Origin: an uncultured Alphaproteobacteria bacterium
GTDB taxonomy: Bacteria > Pseudomonadota > Alphaproteobacteria > Puniceispirillales > Puniceispirillaceae
Length of the DNA stretch: 14,607 nucleotides
Direction: 5' to 3'
Assembly (NCBI GenBank): GCA_913031555.1
Contig: CAJWDO010000015.1
Coordinates: 1 to 14,607, forward strand
Shown one piece after another: positions 1-6,241 of the stretch. Position 1 is the first letter of the stretch. Every line of letters starts with the position of its first letter. The notes below the pieces were generated by a model, which made no database searches, had not been told where the DNA came from, and saw only the letters and a program-made list of their open reading frames with translations. The position numbers and the translations under genes were made by a program.

Positions 1-433
1 CGCGGCCTATATAGGCATGCATGGCGCCAAATGTATTGCGTACCTCGTAGATGTACATCGCGTCGCGGCCGGCGCTGTCGCGAAGCACATAGATCGAGAC
101 CGGATTGAAGGCAACGCCGAGAATACGCGGGAATGTGAGCAGATGAACGCTGGCGACCTGCAAATCAGGGCAAATGTCGAACGCCTGCGCCCGGGCATAT
201 TCCGCCAGCGGCGTTACTGCGCCGGAACGGTGAAAATTCGGACCATAATCGGATTGGTGGAAAGACAGCAGATTGAATCTGTCGATCGAGAAAAAGGCAG
301 ACTGGCTGCCAGCATCGGCAAGCCTATCCAGATCAATCCAGATCGACAGCCCCTTGCGCGACATGAAATGCGAAGGCCTACCATGGCGCGTGTGATCGAT
401 CCTGGATCGCACCAGGAGGCACGCTGTTGTCAT
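1..433 (-). CDS. DUF1365 family protein (C-terminus beyond left edge)
   Basis: Reading the minus strand from an ATG at 433 gives 144 codons open to the window edge, so only the N-terminal part is present (DUF1365 proteins are usually about 250 residues). The family signature is clear: an N-terminal segment ending in IWIDLDRL (about residues 30-38), then LTFPRILGVAFNPVSIYVL (99-117) and EVRNTFGAMHAY (130-141). The start codon overlaps the stop of the upstream flavoprotein gene as ATGA, so the two are translationally coupled. The function of DUF1365 is not established. Its genes recur beside COG2907-type flavoproteins and often beside cyclopropane-fatty-acid-synthase-like methyltransferases, which suggests a role in lipid modification. 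That last step is inference, since no methyltransferase is visible here. The family call is confident; the role is unknown. Confidence 0.88.
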   Translation of the reverse strand, partial: MTTACLLVRSRIDHTRHGRPSHFMSRKGLSIWIDLDRLADAGSQSAFFSIDRFNLLSFHQSDYGPNFHRSGAVTPLAEYARAQAFDICPDLQVASVHLLTFPRILGVAFNPVSIYVLRDSAGRDAMYIYEVRNTFGAMHAYIGR

Positions 434-1746
434 GCAATCTCGCGTGTCTCGGAAACGACAGGCCGCTGCCAGGCGGCAACGTCGGTATTCCAGGGAACAT
501 CAAAGCCCATTGTCCGTGTTATGGCGATGGCCGATTTCAGCCCATCCTCGTGGAATCCATGACCAGTCCAGGCACCGGCGAAATACAGATTGTCGGTTCC
601 CTGAATTTCGGCAAGCCGTGCCTGTGATGCCACGGCGCGTTCATCAAAGACCGGATGGGCATAGCTGTAACTGCCATGGACAAGCGCCGGATCGGGTTCC
701 TGATGCGGATTCAATGTTTCAAAGAGGGGAAACTCATCATCAATGGATTGCAGCCGGTTCATCCAGTAGGTCAGGCACAGTGAGGTATCGACGCCCTCGC
801 CCCCGACATAGTTCCATGCCCCCCAAGCGGAACGGCGGCGCGGCATCAGGCTGGCATCGGAATGCAGGACTGCGCGGTTCGGCTGGAACCGGAAGCCGGA
901 AAGAATGTCATGCTCGGCAGATGTCGGGTCGGAAATCAGGGCCAGCGACTGGTCGGCATGCGCCGCCATCACGACACGGTCGAACCAGACCTCGCCTTCG
1001 CCGGCAATCGACAGGATCACCCCGCCCTGTGCGCGGCGAATGCCGGTGATATGCGAATTCAGATGAATCCTGCCACCAGCAGTTCCACCCAGCGCGTTGG
1101 CGATGCGGTTCACATATTCGCGCGAGCCGCCCTGCACCGTGCGCCATTGCGGACGGTCGATAAAGTTCAGCAGCTTATGGTTCTCCATGAACTGGAGAAG
1201 TGAGCGAACCGGATAGTCCATCATCGTGCGCGCGGAGCAGGACCAGATGGCAGCCCCCATCGGCAGCAGATGATCCTCGATAAAGGGCGTTCCATAGCCC
1301 TCGCGTCCCAGAAAGCCTGCCAGCGACTCGTCCGCCGGGCCGGTGAAGGCGCGGTCATGTCCTGTCCAATAGAAACGCGTCAGGTCGAAAAGCATTGACC
1401 AGTAGCGGGGTCGCAGCAGGTTTGCCGGCTGCGCCACCAGCCCGCGAAGCGAGCCTTCATATTCACACCCACCATTGCGAAGCGACACGGCAAAACTCAT
1501 GTCGCTGTCGATCCACGGCACCGAAAGCCTGTCAAACAGCGCAATCAGATTCGGATAATTCAGCGGGTTGAAGACAATGAACCCGGTGTCGACTGGAACC
1601 CGCCTGCCACCAAAATCCGCTTCTACCGTGTGACTGTGTCCACCAAGACGATGGTCACACTCGAACAAATGAATTTCAGCGTGGTGATTTAGTAGATAGG
1701 CGCTTCCAAGGCCGGATATACCCGACCCGATAACTGCAATACGCAT
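430..1746 (-). CDS. FAD-dependent oxidoreductase, amine-oxidase-like (COG2907 type)
   Basis: This is a 438-residue flavoprotein. The N-terminal dinucleotide-binding fold is visible as MRIAVIGSGISGLG (residues 1-14), with an acidic residue E29 at the end of the second strand to bind the ribose, then RLGGHSHT (33-40) and VDTGFIVFN (52-60). The C-terminal FAD-contacting segment AGAWTGHGFHEDG lies at about 390-402. I place the start at 1746 rather than at an ATG 54 bases upstream, because the Rossmann strand begins there and GGGAAGGG sits 5 bases before it. It is the first gene of a two-gene unit with the DUF1365 gene, with an ATGA overlap. Relatives are annotated as NAD/FAD-binding proteins or amine oxidases. 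The link to unsaturated or cyclopropane fatty-acid modification comes from genome neighbourhood, and the substrate is unproven. A sigma70-like promoter lies at 1817-1845. Confidence 0.88.
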   Translation of the reverse strand: MRIAVIGSGISGLGSAYLLNHHAEIHLFECDHRLGGHSHTVEADFGGRRVPVDTGFIVFNPLNYPNLIALFDRLSVPWIDSDMSFAVSLRNGGCEYEGSLRGLVAQPANLLRPRYWSMLFDLTRFYWTGHDRAFTGPADESLAGFLGREGYGTPFIEDHLLPMGAAIWSCSARTMMDYPVRSLLQFMENHKLLNFIDRPQWRTVQGGSREYVNRIANALGGTAGGRIHLNSHITGIRRAQGGVILSIAGEGEVWFDRVVMAAHADQSLALISDPTSAEHDILSGFRFQPNRAVLHSDASLMPRRRSAWGAWNYVGGEGVDTSLCLTYWMNRLQSIDDEFPLFETLNPHQEPDPALVHGSYSYAHPVFDERAVASQARLAEIQGTDNLYFAGAWTGHGFHEDGLKSAIAITRTMGFDVPWNTDVAAWQRPVVSETREIA

Positions 1747-1816
1747 AGCCCTTCCCAGCAACTTGGCTGCTACCCACGGGCACCTGCGGGGGACAGTCAA
1801 TTAACGACGAAGTTCT

Positions 1817-1845
1817 GCTATATAGTGACTGGAACGGGGTTTCAA
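1817..1845 (-). promoter_or_regulatory. Sigma70-like promoter for the flavoprotein/DUF1365 pair
   Basis: On the minus strand TTGAAA (1840-1845) is followed after exactly 17 bases by TATAGC (1817-1822). This predicts a start near 1810 and a leader of about 64 bases before the flavoprotein ATG at 1746. The match to the -35/-10 consensus is good for a GC-rich genome. The same gap must also carry the promoter of the divergent epimerase gene; on the plus strand I see only a weak candidate (TTCAAC near 1841 with GATATG near 1865). Confidence 0.45.
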
Positions 1846-1859
1846 CATACTTCACCCCG
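1835..1859. repeat. Inverted repeat CGGGGT-N13-ACCCCG, candidate operator
   Basis: A perfect 6-bp inverted repeat, CGGGGT (1835-1840) and ACCCCG (1854-1859), is separated by 13 bases. It flanks the -35 element of the minus-strand promoter and lies about 30-55 bases upstream of the divergent aldose epimerase start. A protein bound here could control both directions. No regulator gene is present in the window to match it. It is a pattern observation only, and a short repeat like this can arise by chance. Confidence 0.25.
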
Positions 1860-1889
1860 ATGTCGATATGAAAAGAGTTTTCAGGACGC

Positions 1890-2882
1890 ATGACGGTGAA
1901 TTTTGGCATTTCTCCGGGAAATCAGGCGGTTTCCCAGATTACCATTGGCGGACATGGGATGACGGCGCGCATCCTGACGTGGGGCGCTACGTTGCAGGAC
2001 CTTCGCCTTGACGGATATGAGAACCCGCTTGTCATCGGGTTCACGAATTTTCAGGACTATCTCGACCATTCCCAATATCACGGCGTTATTGCCGGACGCG
2101 TGATCAACCGGCTTGGCGGCGCGCGTGCGATTATTGACGGCGTCGAGCATCGGTTGGCTAGCAATCAGAGCGGCGGCCACATGCTGCATGGCGGCACGGT
2201 GGGCTACGGCGCGCGCGACTGGCGCCTTGTCGACCGGTCGGCCATGCATGTAACGCTGGCGCTCACCGATCCAGACGGCAGCATGGGATTTCCCGGCACA
2301 GTCGAGACGCGATGCCGTTACAGCCTGATCGAAGGTCCATCCCTGCGGAGTGATCTGATGGCGACCAGCGACAGGCCAACACTACTCAATCTAGGGCATC
2401 ACAGCTATTTCAATCTCGATGGCAGCGATGATATTTGCGCGCACCATCTTGCCATCTCAGCGGATCGCTATCTCCCCACTGACGGGGATTGCCTGCCGAC
2501 AGGCGAGATCGCGCCGGTGGCTGGCACCACCTTTGATTTCCGGCACAAACGCGCGGTTGCCGGCGACTATGACCATAATTTCTGCGTTGCGGACAAACGA
2601 CGGCGCCTGACGCCGGTGGCCGAACTGTCCTCGCCCCGCAGCGGTGTGTCGATGGGTCTGCTGACCACCGAGCCGGGGTTGCAATTCTACACCGGCCAAG
2701 GGCTTTCCGGTGGCGGATCGTGCCTTGGCGATCTTCGCAATGCCGCCAATGCGGCCCTGTGCCTGGAACCCCAGATGTGGCCCGACGCACCGAACCATCG
2801 GCATTTCCCTTCGATTGCGCTGACGCCGGATGACAGCTATCACCAGATCAGCCAGTTTGTGTTTTCCCACAACCCGACGTAA
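1890..2882 (+). CDS. galM: Aldose 1-epimerase (mutarotase, GalM family)
   Basis: This 330-residue cytosolic enzyme interconverts the alpha and beta anomers of aldoses so that the next sugar-using enzyme receives the right one. Family motifs are in the expected order: GRVINRLGGA near residues 70-79, LHGG (99-102), the HHSYFNL motif with H171 matching the general acid histidine of GalM, and CLEPQMWPDAPN with E293 matching the general base glutamate. Length is close to the usual 330-350. The start ATG at 1890 has CAGGA five bases upstream. It is transcribed divergently from the flavoprotein gene and followed after 29 bases by an aldo/keto reductase, suggesting co-transcription. The sugar is unknown. 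galM is used in the family sense and does not imply a galactose operon; no galK, galT or galE is present. Confidence 0.88.
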   Translation: MTVNFGISPGNQAVSQITIGGHGMTARILTWGATLQDLRLDGYENPLVIGFTNFQDYLDHSQYHGVIAGRVINRLGGARAIIDGVEHRLASNQSGGHMLHGGTVGYGARDWRLVDRSAMHVTLALTDPDGSMGFPGTVETRCRYSLIEGPSLRSDLMATSDRPTLLNLGHHSYFNLDGSDDICAHHLAISADRYLPTDGDCLPTGEIAPVAGTTFDFRHKRAVAGDYDHNFCVADKRRRLTPVAELSSPRSGVSMGLLTTEPGLQFYTGQGLSGGGSCLGDLRNAANAALCLEPQMWPDAPNHRHFPSIALTPDDSYHQISQFVFSHNPT

Positions 2883-2911
2883 CGACATACGACCACCAAG
2901 AGGACCACAGC

Positions 2912-3958
2912 GTGATTTATAACCAGCTTGGACGGACCGATCTTAAGGTCAGCTCCCTTTGTCTCGGCTCGATGACATGGGGTACGCAGAACACCCCCGC
3001 CGAGGGCCATATGCAAATCGATATGGCGCTCGACCACGGGATCAACTTCATCGACACCGCCGAGATGTATCCGACCACACCGCTTTCAAAACAGACGCAG
3101 GGTGACACCGAACGCATCATCGGCGAGTGGAATGCCGCGACCGGACGCAGGTCCGACGTCATCATCGCCACCAAAGTGAGTGGCGAGGGATACAAGAATG
3201 TCCGTGACGGGGCACCGATCTCCCCGTCTACAATCAAGGTGGCGCTGGAGGCATCGCTGCGTTCGCTGCGGACCGACTATATCGACCTGTACCAGCTGCA
3301 CTGGCCAAACCGCGGGTCCTACATGTTCCGCAAGAACTGGCACTATGATCCCACCGCGCAGGACCGTACCGCCATCCTTGACGAGATGAACGAGATTCTG
3401 GAATGCCTTGAAGGGTATCGGCGCGAAGGCAAGATTCGCCATGTCGGACTGTCGAATGAAAGCGCCTGGGGCACCGCGCAATGGCTGCGGGTTGCCGAGG
3501 GCCACAAACTGCCACGAATGGCCTCGATCCAGAATGAATACAGCCTTCTGTGCCGTCTGTTCGACACCGATCTGGCGGAATTGGCGCATAATGAGGATAT
3601 CGGCCTGCTGTCCTTCTCGCCGCTTGCCTGTGGACTGCTGACCGGCAAATACAGTGCTGACGGGCAGCCACCAAATGGGTCGCGCAAAAGCATAAATGAC
3701 GATCTTGGCGGCCGTGTCTCGGCGCGCCTGTGGCCAGCCATTGGGGCCTATCAGACGATCGCGGACGACCATGGGCTTGATCTTGGGCAGATGGCCCTTG
3801 CCTGGTGCATCAGGCGGCCGTTCATGGCGTCGGTCATCTTTGGGGCGACGAGCCTGCCACAGCTGGAAAATTCACTTCGCTCCATGGAACTGAATCTGAG
3901 TGACGAGATCATGGCCAGTATCGACGAAACACATCGAATACATCCCATGCCATTCTGA
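2912..3958 (+). CDS. NADP(H)-dependent aldo/keto reductase, Tas-like
   Basis: This 348-residue TIM-barrel oxidoreductase would reduce aldehydes or ketones with NAD(P)H. The catalytic tetrad is visible: D48 and Y53 in FIDTAEMYP, K88 in IIATKVSG and H130 in YQLHWPNR. A C-terminal cofactor-binding segment follows around FGATSLPQLENSL. Length and motif spacing fit E. coli Tas (346 residues), including the EMYP and TKVSG segments and a long loop after HWPNR. I accept the GTG start at 2912 because AAGAGGA lies 7 bases upstream and the protein starts with the usual first strand (MIYNQLGRTDLKVS). It sits 29 bases after the aldose epimerase gene, which fits a shared sugar- or carbonyl-related role. 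The substrate cannot be read from sequence. Confidence 0.9.
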   Translation: MIYNQLGRTDLKVSSLCLGSMTWGTQNTPAEGHMQIDMALDHGINFIDTAEMYPTTPLSKQTQGDTERIIGEWNAATGRRSDVIIATKVSGEGYKNVRDGAPISPSTIKVALEASLRSLRTDYIDLYQLHWPNRGSYMFRKNWHYDPTAQDRTAILDEMNEILECLEGYRREGKIRHVGLSNESAWGTAQWLRVAEGHKLPRMASIQNEYSLLCRLFDTDLAELAHNEDIGLLSFSPLACGLLTGKYSADGQPPNGSRKSINDDLGGRVSARLWPAIGAYQTIADDHGLDLGQMALAWCIRRPFMASVIFGATSLPQLENSLRSMELNLSDEIMASIDETHRIHPMPF

Positions 3959-4009
3959 GCAATGGGCTTCCGGCCACTTCACCACCGGGCTGAGGCACTC
4001 AAATATCGT

Positions 4010-4021
4010 TGAAAATTTTCA
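4010..4021. repeat. 12-bp perfect palindrome TGAAAATTTTCA upstream of ttuC-like gene
   Basis: TGAAAATTTTCA at 4010-4021 is a perfect palindrome in the 81-base gap before the dehydrogenase start at 4040. It could be an operator for separate control of the dehydrogenase, HIT and DUF952 genes. The centre is AT-only and the repeat is short, so chance is a serious alternative. I found no convincing -35/-10 pair around it. Confidence 0.25.
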
Positions 4022-4039
4022 CCGTTCGAGAGGCGTATC

Positions 4040-5116
4040 ATGACAAAGAACAGGTTCAACATAGCGGTAATTCCGGGCGATGGGATCGGCAAGGAAGTCG
4101 TGCCCGAAGGACTGCGCGTCCTTGAAACCGTTGCAACAAAATTCGACATCAATCTGCATTACGATCATTTCGATTTCTCGAGCTATGACCATTACGCCAA
4201 GCATGGCGATATGCTGCCTGAGGACTGGAAACAGCAGATTGGCGGGCATGATGCGATTTTCTTCGGCGCCGTCGGCCTTCCCGACAAGATTCCCGACCAT
4301 ATCTCGCTGTGGGGATCGTTGCTGAAATTCCGGCGCGAGTTCGACCAATATGTAAACCTGCGGCCGGTGCGGCTGTTGCCGGGCGTGCCCTCACCACTTG
4401 CCAACCGGGTGCCGGGTGATATCGATTTCTACATCGTGCGCGAGAACACCGAAGGGGAATATTCCTCTATCGGCGGGCGCATGTTCCCCGACACCGAGCG
4501 CGAGGTGGTGATCCAGGAAACGGTAATGAGCAGGATTGGTGTCGACCGTGTTCTGAAATTCGCCTTTGAACTGGCGCAAAGCAGGCCAAAGAAGCACCTG
4601 ACTTCGGCCACAAAATCGAATGGTATCTCGATCACCATGCCCTATTGGGATGAACGGGTCGAGGCGATGGCCGCGCACTACCCGCATATCGAGGTGGACA
4701 AGTTTCACATCGATATCCTGACCGCGCATTTTGTTCAGCACCCGGACTGGTTCGACGTTGTTGTGGCATCCAACCTGTTCGGTGACATCCTGTCCGATCT
4801 TGGCCCGGCCTGCACCGGTACCATCGGTGTCGCGCCATCCGCCAACATCAATCCGACCGGTGATTTTCCATCGCTGTTCGAACCTGTTCATGGATCGGCG
4901 CCCGATATCGCCGGCCAGGGTATCGCCAATCCGGTCGGCCAGATCTGGACGGCGGCCATGATGCTCGACCATCTCGGCTTTGTGGACGCCGCGAAATCCA
5001 TCACCGATGCCATTGACATAGCCCTGTCGGATTCGGGTTTGAGAACGCGCGATCTTGGCGGCACCGCGACCACCGAAGAATGCGGCAAGGCGATCGCCGG
5101 GATTATCGGAGCCTGA
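4040..5116 (+). CDS. ttuC: Tartrate dehydrogenase / D-malate dehydrogenase (decarboxylating), IPMDH family
   Basis: This 358-residue NAD-dependent beta-decarboxylating dehydrogenase would oxidise D-malate or tartrate, and possibly 3-isopropylmalate. Family residues are visible: IPGDGIGKEV (11-20), the substrate-binding RRE at 98-100, LRPVR (107-111), RENTEGEYSS with Y141, TSATKSNG with catalytic K192, DKFHID with D225, NLFGDILSDLGPACTG with metal ligands D249 and D253, and EPVHGSAPDIAG (281-292). The segment DHISLWGSLLKF (86-97) is typical of the TtuC/DmlA branch and differs from LeuB. GAGAGG lies about 6 bases before the ATG. The HIT gene starts two bases after its stop, so they are probably one transcript. 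The exact choice between tartrate and D-malate is not resolvable; ttuC and dmlA are both in use. Confidence 0.87.
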   Translation: MTKNRFNIAVIPGDGIGKEVVPEGLRVLETVATKFDINLHYDHFDFSSYDHYAKHGDMLPEDWKQQIGGHDAIFFGAVGLPDKIPDHISLWGSLLKFRREFDQYVNLRPVRLLPGVPSPLANRVPGDIDFYIVRENTEGEYSSIGGRMFPDTEREVVIQETVMSRIGVDRVLKFAFELAQSRPKKHLTSATKSNGISITMPYWDERVEAMAAHYPHIEVDKFHIDILTAHFVQHPDWFDVVVASNLFGDILSDLGPACTGTIGVAPSANINPTGDFPSLFEPVHGSAPDIAGQGIANPVGQIWTAAMMLDHLGFVDAAKSITDAIDIALSDSGLRTRDLGGTATTEECGKAIAGIIGA

Positions 5117-5118
5117 TC

Positions 5119-5538
5119 ATGGGTTTTACGCTCGACCGGCGGCTTGAGGACAGCTCCCACCTCGTCACCCGAATTGACGATATTCAGGTCCGCGTTGCCG
5201 AAGATTCGCGATATGTCTGGCTGCTGCTGATCCCGGAAATTGTGGGGGCGGAGGAACTTCATGATCTCTCCGATGATCTGCGTGACCGGCTCTTTGCCCT
5301 TGCGACAAATCTCGGCGGTTGGATGAAGACCGCCTTCACAGCCGACAAGATCAATATCGCGGCTATTGGCAATCTGGTGCCACAACTGCACCTTCACGTC
5401 GTGGCACGGCACCGCGGCGATGCGGCATGGCCAGGCCCGATCTGGGGGCATGGCGATCCAGTGCCGCTGACAGCTACGGACCGACAGAGTTTGATCACTT
5501 CCGTAGCCACATTTCTTGAAACCGGGGATACAGGATGA
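5119..5538 (+). CDS. HIT-family (histidine triad) protein
   Basis: This 139-residue member of the histidine triad superfamily would hydrolyse or transfer nucleotidyl groups from substrates such as ApppA-like dinucleotides or AMP conjugates. The motif at residues 89-95 reads QLHLHVV. The first triad histidine is replaced by glutamine, while the middle, nucleophilic position (H91) and the third (H93) are kept. NLVPQLHLHVVAR is a recurring form in bacterial HIT proteins, so activity is likely retained. I take the ATG at 5119, with GGAG seven bases upstream, over an in-frame upstream ATG at 5080 inside the preceding gene. It lies 2 bases after the dehydrogenase stop and overlaps the DUF952 start by 4 bases (ATGA). 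The physiological substrate is unknown. Confidence 0.85.
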   Translation: MGFTLDRRLEDSSHLVTRIDDIQVRVAEDSRYVWLLLIPEIVGAEELHDLSDDLRDRLFALATNLGGWMKTAFTADKINIAAIGNLVPQLHLHVVARHRGDAAWPGPIWGHGDPVPLTATDRQSLITSVATFLETGDTG

Positions 5539-5879
5539 GCATAATCTATAAAATCTGCGACGCTGCGATCTGGGAAAAGGCCATGGGGAAAGGTGTCTTT
5601 GCCGGCGCCGGCATTGACCTTGAGGATGGCTACATCCATTTCTCGACAGCCGCGCAGGTCGCCGAAACAGCCCGGCGGCATTTCCGGGACCAGACCAGCC
5701 TTGTCCTTGTTGCAGTCGAAACAGAGGGACTGGCTGTCGTGTGGGAACCGTCACGAGGCGGTGATCTCTTCCCACATCTCTATGCGGAGCTGCCGGTAAC
5801 AAGTGCGGCATCCGTCACCATGCTGACCTGCGATGAGCAAGGCGTGCCAGTGCCTGAGGGCGGCTATCCCAATCCGTGA
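5535..5879 (+). CDS. DUF952 family protein
   Basis: This is a 114-residue small cytosolic protein. DUF952 features are visible: an opening IIYKICDAAIWEKA, the EDGYIHFSTAAQVAETA block at about 30-46, and the WEPSRGGDLFPHLYAELP block at about 70-87. Length is normal for the family. The ATG overlaps the HIT gene stop (ATGA), so it is the third gene of a tightly coupled dehydrogenase-HIT-DUF952 unit. DUF952 has no assigned biochemical activity that I can name with confidence, and conserved His and Glu positions do not settle one. No clear terminator follows; a 5-bp AAGGT/ACCTT stem over the stop codon is too weak to call. Confidence 0.85.
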   Translation: MSIIYKICDAAIWEKAMGKGVFAGAGIDLEDGYIHFSTAAQVAETARRHFRDQTSLVLVAVETEGLAVVWEPSRGGDLFPHLYAELPVTSAASVTMLTCDEQGVPVPEGGYPNP

Positions 5880-5910
5880 AGGTGACCCCCGGACCTTTTC
5901 GAGCATCATG

Positions 5911-5939
5911 TTGTGATTAATTATTTATTAACGTTATAA
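5911..5939 (+). promoter_or_regulatory. Candidate sigma70-like promoter for the prepilin-like ORF
   Basis: TTGTGA (5911-5916) and TTATAA (5934-5939) are separated by 17 bases in the most AT-rich stretch of the window. A start near 5946 would give a leader of about 60 bases to the ORF at 6005. The spacer contains a CtrA-type box and the -10 element overlaps two palindromes, so access to the promoter is probably regulated. The -10 match is only fair. Confidence 0.35.
5917..5931. promoter_or_regulatory. CtrA-type binding box TTAA-N7-TTAA
   Basis: TTAA at 5917-5920 and TTAA at 5928-5931 are separated by exactly seven bases. This is the consensus full site of the alphaproteobacterial cell-cycle regulator CtrA, known to control motility, pilus and division genes in Caulobacter and relatives. 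TTAA is rare elsewhere in this GC-rich window, and I saw no other pair with this spacing. It lies between the -35 and -10 of the candidate promoter upstream of the prepilin-like ORF. Binding is inferred; local AT richness raises the chance of a random match. Confidence 0.4.
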
Positions 5940-5954
5940 CGAAGGCCTTCGTTA
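5929..5954. repeat. Two abutting palindromes sharing TAACG/CGTTA ends
   Basis: TAACGTTA (5929-5936) is immediately followed by the 18-bp perfect palindrome TAACGAAGGCCTTCGTTA (5937-5954). Each palindrome begins with TAACG and ends with CGTTA, so four copies of one half-site are arranged as two dyads in 26 bases. They cover the -10 and expected start of the candidate promoter, as an operator would. The larger palindrome could also form an RNA hairpin with a GGCC loop, but no T-run follows on either strand, so I favour a protein-binding site over a terminator. Confidence 0.4.
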
Positions 5955-6004
5955 CGCAGATGGCATGATGTTGTAGGCGGCGGCGTCATTATACAGGTTA
6001 CCGG

Positions 6005-6241
6005 GTGATGATTGGGACGAGCCACAGCAACATTTCAAGGCACGCAGTTGATGCACCCCGGCGTCATCACGGGCTGGCCTCGGCGGCTGGCGTCTCGCTG
6101 ACCGAGTTGCTGATGTCGGTCTCGCTGTTCTCAATCACCGTGGTTGGCGCTATCGCATGGCGACGGCAAAGATTTGCCCCTGATAGAGGACAGGTCCGCC
6201 CCACCGGCCAGATTACTCATGCATTCGATCCCGGTGCCTGA
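6005..6241 (+). CDS. Small ORF with type IV prepilin-like N-terminus (intact tiny pseudopilin or pilin remnant)
   Basis: This 78-codon ORF starts with GTG at 6005 or ATG at 6008; AGG at 5995-5997 suits either. Residues 1-29 form a polar, basic leader ending in Gly. Then comes G29|VSLTELLMSVSLFSITVV, which matches the prepilin peptidase motif: cleavage after Gly, hydrophobic residue at +1, Glu at +5 (E34), then about 20 hydrophobic residues (30-51). After the helix only 27 basic, polar residues remain, whereas pilins and pseudopilins usually carry a globular domain of 80 or more residues. It may be a genuine miniature pseudopilin, a 5' fragment of a decayed gene, or a chance ORF. The last 25 bases overlap the convergent hydroxylase gene. 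A promoter, CtrA-type box and palindromes lie upstream, which argues for a real gene. No other pilus gene is in the window. Confidence 0.42.
   Translation: MMIGTSHSNISRHAVDAPRRHHGLASAAGVSLTELLMSVSLFSITVVGAIAWRRQRFAPDRGQVRPTGQITHAFDPGA

Noticed and set aside
17..562. Plus-strand ORF of 181 codons at the left end
   Set aside because: It lies opposite the DUF1365 gene, whose minus-strand frame shows clear family motifs; the plus-strand translation resembles nothing and has no ribosome site.
1747..1800. 54-base N-terminal extension of the flavoprotein ORF to an ATG at 1800
   Set aside because: The Rossmann fold starts at the ATG at 1746, which has its own GGGAAGGG ribosome site; the extension is unlike the family and would start very close to the predicted transcription start.
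4888..5811. Minus-strand ORF of 307 codons
   Set aside because: Antisense to the dehydrogenase, HIT and DUF952 genes; the translation is low in recognisable motifs and rich in Arg/Pro/His as expected of a shadow frame.
5879..5899. AAGGT / ACCTT stem with following TT as a terminator for the DUF952 gene
   Set aside because: Only 5 bp, a 9-base loop, and a very short T stretch; not distinguishable from chance.
6165..6178. GGCAAA-GA-TTTGCC inverted repeat
   Set aside because: The 2-base loop is too tight, the site lies inside the prepilin-like ORF, and no T-run follows; it is more likely coincidental than a terminator for the convergent hydroxylase.
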